From: Pseudobdellovibrionaceae bacterium
GTDB taxonomy: Bacteria; Bdellovibrionota; Bdellovibrionia; Bdellovibrionales; JAMPXM01
Length of the DNA: 9,201 nt
Reading direction: 5' to 3'
Assembly: GCA_016791465.1 (NCBI GenBank)
Contig: JAEUWE010000129.1
Span: 1 to 9,201, forward strand
Under the pieces are notes generated by a model, which was given only the letters and a program-made list of their open reading frames with translations, had not been told where the DNA came from and ran no database searches. A program made the position numbers and the translations under genes. Shown piece by piece: positions 5,755 through 9,201 of this stretch. Every line of letters begins with the position of its first letter. The first letter of the stretch is position 1.

Positions 5755-6381
5755 ATGTTTTCAGGAATTGTCGAGACCACGGCCGCTATTAGCCGAGTTG
5801 AAACCGTTGCGGTAAACTCTCTTGTTCGCATTGGGGTTGATCGACCATCGACATTTGACGATCTCAATCTGGGCGATTCGGTTGCGGTCAACGGTGTTTG
5901 CCTGACCGTCGAACGGCTCACGGCGAGCGAAATTCAGTTTGCCGTCGCCAAAGAAACGCTTTCCATCGTGCCGCCGTATCGTCAGGGCGCGCGCATTAAC
6001 CTTGAACGCAGCTTGCGCGTTGGCGATCGCAATCATGGCCACGCGGTTTCGGGACATGTCGATTGTGCTGCAAAAGTGATGTCGGCTGACCACCAGGACG
6101 GTGTGATGATTCTTCGCGTGGAGTTGCCTCGTGGGCTTTGGCCAATGGTTTGGAAAAAGGGGAGTCTGGCGATCAACGGCGTGAGTCTCACTGTCAATGA
6201 TGTGCGCGATGGTGTGGTTGAGCACTGCTTGATTCCCGAGACCTTGTTGAGAACGAACCTCAAAGATGTTCAAGCAGGTGACCTCGTCAACATTGAGGTG
6301 GACACGATGGCGCGAGCGATCGTCCCGATCGTCCAAAACTTAGTTGATGAAGCCATTCGGCGAGCGGGAGTGAAGTCATGA
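5755..6381 (+). CDS. ribE: Riboflavin synthase alpha subunit
   Basis: Catalyses dismutation of two 6,7-dimethyl-8-ribityllumazine molecules to riboflavin plus 5-amino-6-ribitylaminouracil, the last step of riboflavin synthesis, in the cytoplasm. 208 residues, typical length. Two tandem lumazine-binding repeats are visible. The first (1 to about 97) has the diagnostic MFSGIVE N-terminus and NGVCLTV (46-52). The second (about 98-200) has GHAVSGHVD (95-103) and NGVSLTV (141-147). The frame extends 24 codons upstream to a TTG, but the family begins at MFSGIVE, preceded by AAGGA (5739-5743) at a slightly long spacing, so 5755 is chosen. Its TGA overlaps the ribBA ATG as ATGA, indicating coupling. 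The name follows the convention where ribE is the synthase (ribC in Escherichia coli). Codon use is host-like. Confidence 0.95.
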   Translation: MFSGIVETTAAISRVETVAVNSLVRIGVDRPSTFDDLNLGDSVAVNGVCLTVERLTASEIQFAVAKETLSIVPPYRQGARINLERSLRVGDRNHGHAVSGHVDCAAKVMSADHQDGVMILRVELPRGLWPMVWKKGSLAINGVSLTVNDVRDGVVEHCLIPETLLRTNLKDVQAGDLVNIEVDTMARAIVPIVQNLVDEAIRRAGVKS

Positions 6382-7589
6382 ATTCGATTGCAGAGCTACT
6401 AGAGGAAATGCGCGCAGGCCGAATGGTTGTTTTGGTCGATGACGAGGATCGCGAGAACGAAGGCGACTTGGTTTTGGCGGCCGACTTTGCAACGCCGCAA
6501 GCGATCAACTTTATGGCGACCGAGGCGCGCGGCCTGATCTGTCTTTCGCTTACGCACGAGCAATCGGAGCGCCTGCAGCTGCCGCTGATGGTTCGCGATG
6601 AAACAAATTTTTCTCCCAACAAAACCGCTTTCACGGTGAGCATCGAAGCTTCAAAAGGAGTTTCGACGGGGATCAGCACGGCAGACCGCGCACACACGAT
6701 CCGCGTTGCGAGTCGTCCCGATGCGAAGCCAAGCGACGTTATTACTCCAGGCCATATTTTCCCGATTCGGGCCAAAGACGGTGGCGTTTTGAAGCGCGCC
6801 GGTCACACTGAAGGCAGCGTCGATCTTTGCCGAATGGCGGGGCTCAATCCTGCGGCGGTGATCTGTGAAGTCATGAATGCCGACGGCAGCATGGCTCGTG
6901 TCGGCGATCTGAAAGCCTTTGCGCTGAAGCACGGTCTTAAAATCGGTACGATTGTCGATCTGATCAAGTATCGGCTCGAGCACGAGTCACTCGTCGAAGA
7001 GGTCGCCAGCGCCAAGCTTCCGAATCGTTTTGGCGACGGCTTTGTGGTGCGCGCTTTTCGCAGTCTTCTCGACGGAAATGAGCATCTGGTTATGCAAATG
7101 GGAGATGTCGCAGAGGGCGAGCCCTGTCTGGTCCGCGTGCATTCGGAATGCATGACCGGCGATGTTTTCGGCAGCAGCCGTTGCGACTGCGGCCCGCAGT
7201 TGCAACGAGCAATGGAGATGATTGCGGCCGAGGGCCGAGGCGTAATTCTGTATCTTCGCCAGGAGGGGCGAGGCATTGGTCTTGCCAATAAGATTCGTGC
7301 CTATGCTCTTCAGGATCAAGGATTCGATACGGTTGAAGCGAACCTGCACTTGGGCTTTCCTCCTGACTCTCGCGACTATGGTATTGGCGCACAAATTCTG
7401 CGTGCCATCGGCCTTCATAAGATTCGGCTTTTGACCAATAACCCGGCCAAACGCATCGGTCTTAAAGGCTACGGGATCGAAGTTGTCGACCGCGTGCCAC
7501 TGGTGGCGGGTTCAAACAAGCACAATCAGGCCTACTTGGATGTGAAGAAGATCAAGATGGGCCATAACTACGAATCTCAAGGGGAGTGA
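6378..7589 (+). CDS. ribBA: Bifunctional 3,4-dihydroxy-2-butanone-4-phosphate synthase / GTP cyclohydrolase II
   Basis: 403 residues, normal for the fusion. The N-terminal RibB domain (about 1-200) converts ribulose-5-phosphate to DHBP plus formate. It shows DEDRENEGD (22-30), the acidic metal/substrate loop, then DRAHTIR (103-109) and GHTEGSVDL (142-150). The C-terminal RibA domain (about 205-400) opens GTP to the diaminopyrimidine. It has VRVHSECMTGDVFGS and the zinc ligands C258, C269 and C271 (C-x10-C-x-C), then LRQEGRGIGL (293-302), EANLHLGFPPDSRDYGIGAQ around 320-339 and LLTNNPAKRIGL (351-362). Both active sites look intact, so it feeds both branches of the pathway. It overlaps ribE by 4 nt, and ribH follows after 3 nt. 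Confidence 0.96.
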   Translation: MNSIAELLEEMRAGRMVVLVDDEDRENEGDLVLAADFATPQAINFMATEARGLICLSLTHEQSERLQLPLMVRDETNFSPNKTAFTVSIEASKGVSTGISTADRAHTIRVASRPDAKPSDVITPGHIFPIRAKDGGVLKRAGHTEGSVDLCRMAGLNPAAVICEVMNADGSMARVGDLKAFALKHGLKIGTIVDLIKYRLEHESLVEEVASAKLPNRFGDGFVVRAFRSLLDGNEHLVMQMGDVAEGEPCLVRVHSECMTGDVFGSSRCDCGPQLQRAMEMIAAEGRGVILYLRQEGRGIGLANKIRAYALQDQGFDTVEANLHLGFPPDSRDYGIGAQILRAIGLHKIRLLTNNPAKRIGLKGYGIEVVDRVPLVAGSNKHNQAYLDVKKIKMGHNYESQGE

Positions 7590-7592
7590 GCG

Positions 7593-8105
7593 GTGAAACG
7601 AACGGCGAAGCAGAAACAGAGCGAAGCGCGATCTCAATCGGGCCTTCAGGGCTCGCTTGATGGAAAAGCTCTAAAGATCGGGGTTGTCTGTGCGCGCTTC
7701 AATCGTGACATCACCGCCAAGCTCGAGGCCGGGGCGATGCGCCGACTCAAGGAGCTTGGCGTTGCCGACAAGAATATTCGCCTGGTCAGCGTTCCCGGAG
7801 CGGTTGAGATTCCGCTTGGCGCAAAGGCGCTGCTCAAGGCCGGCATGGATGGCGTGATCACTCTGGGTTGTGTGATTCGCGGCGAGACCACGCACTATGA
7901 GTCGGTCTGTACTTCGGTCGAGCGTGGCTGCACTCATTTGCAGCTTGAACAGCTTAAGCCCGTTGTCTTCGGTGTTCTCACAGTCGAGAATATGGAACAG
8001 GCGCTTGATCGCGTGGGTGGCCATCATGGCCACAAGGGCGAGGAAGCGGCTGAGGTTGCCGTTGAAATGTGCAATCTCCTAAAGGTGATTAAAAAGCGTA
8101 AATGA
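7593..8105 (+). CDS. ribH: 6,7-dimethyl-8-ribityllumazine synthase
   Basis: Condenses 5-amino-6-ribitylaminouracil with DHBP to the lumazine that RibE uses. Family members assemble as pentamers or 60-mer capsids. 170 residues, slightly long because of a basic, polar N-terminal extension (residues 1-25, MKRTAKQKQSEARSQSG) before the core. Core motifs: VVCARFNRDI (31-40), SVPGAVEIP (66-74), GCVIRGETTHYE (92-103) with the catalytic His101, FGVLTVEN (126-133) and the C-terminal phosphate-site region GHKGEEAAEVAVEM. The start is GTG with GGGGAG (7581-7586) 6 nt upstream. Starting only 3 nt after ribBA and ending in an ATGA overlap with the kinase gene, it sits mid-operon. Confidence 0.95.
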   Translation: MKRTAKQKQSEARSQSGLQGSLDGKALKIGVVCARFNRDITAKLEAGAMRRLKELGVADKNIRLVSVPGAVEIPLGAKALLKAGMDGVITLGCVIRGETTHYESVCTSVERGCTHLQLEQLKPVVFGVLTVENMEQALDRVGGHHGHKGEEAAEVAVEMCNLLKVIKKRK

Positions 8106-9201
8106 TAAAGAACATCGCGCCGCAAGAGTTTAAAAAGAGAAAACGCGAGATCGCCGTCATCGGTGGCCTCGCGCTTCTTTTTGTGGTCTTGACGCTGCTT
8201 GAGTTCAAGCTTGTTGGCATTAGCCAGCAGCTGCCGTTTGTGCATTCGATTTTCTTTTTTGGTCTCGTCAATTTCAATATCATCCTGCTTCTGCTGCTGT
8301 TCTTTCTGATCTTCCGAAATGTCGTGAAGGTCTTTGTTGAGTCCAGTGGGCGAGTGGTGGGCTCAAGCCTCAAGGGAAAGCTGATCGCCGCCTTTGCTGC
8401 GTTTGCGAGTGTGCCGACGGCGCTGATGTTCCTGGTCTCGGTGTTTTATATCAACTCGAGCTTTGATAAGTGGTTCTCGGTGCGCATGGCCTCCGTTTTA
8501 AAGAACTCGCTCGAGGTGAATCAGGAGTACGTGTTCTCATCCAAAAAACGAAACTACCATTTTGCCCAGATGATCGCGCAGGAGCTCAAGCGTGAATCGG
8601 CAAAACCGGCGGCTCGCCTGGTCGAATCTGCTCGAGCGCGCTTCAACTTGGATGCCGTTGAGTATTATCCCGGGCTTTTCGCAGCACGCGTGGTCGCGAC
8701 GTCCAACGACGAATCGATGCCTCGGGTGCCGCCGGTGTCTCTCGAATTTCTAAAAAAAGGTGTTTCGCAGCGTTCAGAGTCGAGCGCGATCCATCAGTTT
8801 GGTGAAGGTAACCTCGTTCGGGTTATTGTTCCGGTGGACCGAAAGGGCGAGCGCGGGGCACTGGTTGTTTCCACTTTTATTCCGATTTCTCTGATTTCAA
8901 AAATCGACGATATCTCTGCCGCTCATGAAGAGTTCAAGAACGTGAACCCTCTCGAGTATCCGATTAAGTCCATCTATCTGATTATTCTGTCGCTGATGAC
9001 GCTGGTGATTTTGCTTTGTGCGACGTGGTTTGGATTTTATCTCGCACGCGAGCTCTCGATTCCGCTTGAGCTTTTAGGTTCCGCCACGAAGCGAATTGCA
9101 AAAGGGGACTATCAACCCGTTGCGATTCGGTCGGGATCAAAAGAGATCAATCAACTCGTTGGCAGCTTCAACCAAATGATTGGCCACCTCGATCGTTCGA
9201 A
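8102..9201 (+). CDS. NtrY-like sensor histidine kinase, N-terminal part (runs off window)
   Basis: ATG at 8102 overlaps the ribH TGA as ATGA; 366 codons are visible and the frame is open to the edge. Predicted layout: TM1 about 17-34, TM2 about 50-71, cytoplasmic RxxxxSSLKGKL linker, TM3 about 93-116 with the NtrY-like LIAAFAAFASVPTALMFLVS followed by FDKWFS, and an extracytoplasmic sensor region about 117-288. TM4 is about 290-313, then a HAMP domain from about 314 (LARELSIPLELLGSATKRIA, ending near SFNQMIGHLD). The three-helix N-terminus plus the WFS motif is typical of NtrY family kinases. The PAS, HisKA and ATPase domains should lie beyond the window, so kinase function is inferred. A response regulator, often sigma54-dependent NtrX-type, would be expected downstream. 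Its ligand is unknown. Confidence 0.85.
   Translation, partial: MIKNIAPQEFKKRKREIAVIGGLALLFVVLTLLEFKLVGISQQLPFVHSIFFFGLVNFNIILLLLLFFLIFRNVVKVFVESSGRVVGSSLKGKLIAAFAAFASVPTALMFLVSVFYINSSFDKWFSVRMASVLKNSLEVNQEYVFSSKKRNYHFAQMIAQELKRESAKPAARLVESARARFNLDAVEYYPGLFAARVVATSNDESMPRVPPVSLEFLKKGVSQRSESSAIHQFGEGNLVRVIVPVDRKGERGALVVSTFIPISLISKIDDISAAHEEFKNVNPLEYPIKSIYLIILSLMTLVILLCATWFGFYLARELSIPLELLGSATKRIAKGDYQPVAIRSGSKEINQLVGSFNQMIGHLDRS

Noticed and set aside
5583..5792. TTG-started 69-codon frame with a CQIC motif
   Set aside because: No Shine-Dalgarno, overlaps the ribE start in another frame, and the sequence after residue 35 is the ribE leader read out of frame.
5373..5921. 182-codon minus-strand frame across the small ORF and ribE start
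   Set aside because: Antisense shadow of ribE with Ser/Arg-rich composition and no ribosome site or motif.
1..9201. CRISPR arrays, tRNA or rRNA genes, transposases
   Set aside because: No regularly spaced repeats, no cloverleaf or rRNA signatures and no transposase or integrase motifs were seen.

Overview
The window looks like a chromosomal stretch from a Gram-negative bacterium with moderate to high GC. The ClpB variant, a ribE-ribBA-ribH cluster running into an NtrY-like sensor kinase, and a small four-cysteine protein divergent from clpB suggest the Bdellovibrionota or a deltaproteobacterial-type relative. That placement is an inference; no rRNA or other decisive marker is present.

Layout. 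(1) Positions 1-539, minus strand: the N-terminal end of a membrane-anchored protein that runs off the window, preceded by a 101-residue four-cysteine protein; the two probably form an operon. (2) 585-3185, plus strand: complete clpB, diverging from the cysteine protein across only 45 bases. (3) 3186-3402: a gap with an imperfect inverted repeat after clpB and then AT-rich DNA. (4) About 3340-5580: a compositionally distinct segment, lower in GC and richer in AGA, ATA, TTA and CTA codons than either flank. It holds a DUF4236-type membrane protein fused to a C-terminal J domain, an overlapping 430-residue protein whose first half matches the motif order of AAG/MPG-type DNA-3-methyladenine glycosylases, and a small unknown ORF with a perfect Shine-Dalgarno. 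(5) 5755-8105: a tight riboflavin operon, ribE (riboflavin synthase), ribBA (DHBP synthase/GTP cyclohydrolase II) and ribH (lumazine synthase). (6) 8102 to the end: the N-terminal part of an NtrY-like sensor histidine kinase, overlapping ribH by ATGA.

How it works together. ClpB is the heat-shock disaggregase. The rib genes supply the steps from GTP and ribulose-5-phosphate to riboflavin except those of RibD and the phosphatase, which are not in view. The 4-bp stop/start overlaps (ribE/ribBA, ribH/kinase) and the 3-nt ribBA/ribH gap point to a coupled transcript that extends into the kinase gene. A candidate sigma70-type promoter lies just before ribE, and I see no FMN riboswitch.

The most novel part is the AT-rich insert between clpB and the rib genes. 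Its two main genes overlap by 44 nt and pair a membrane-anchored J-domain protein with a divergent, apparently uncharacterised DNA-glycosylase-like protein. I read this as a horizontally acquired accessory module of unknown function.
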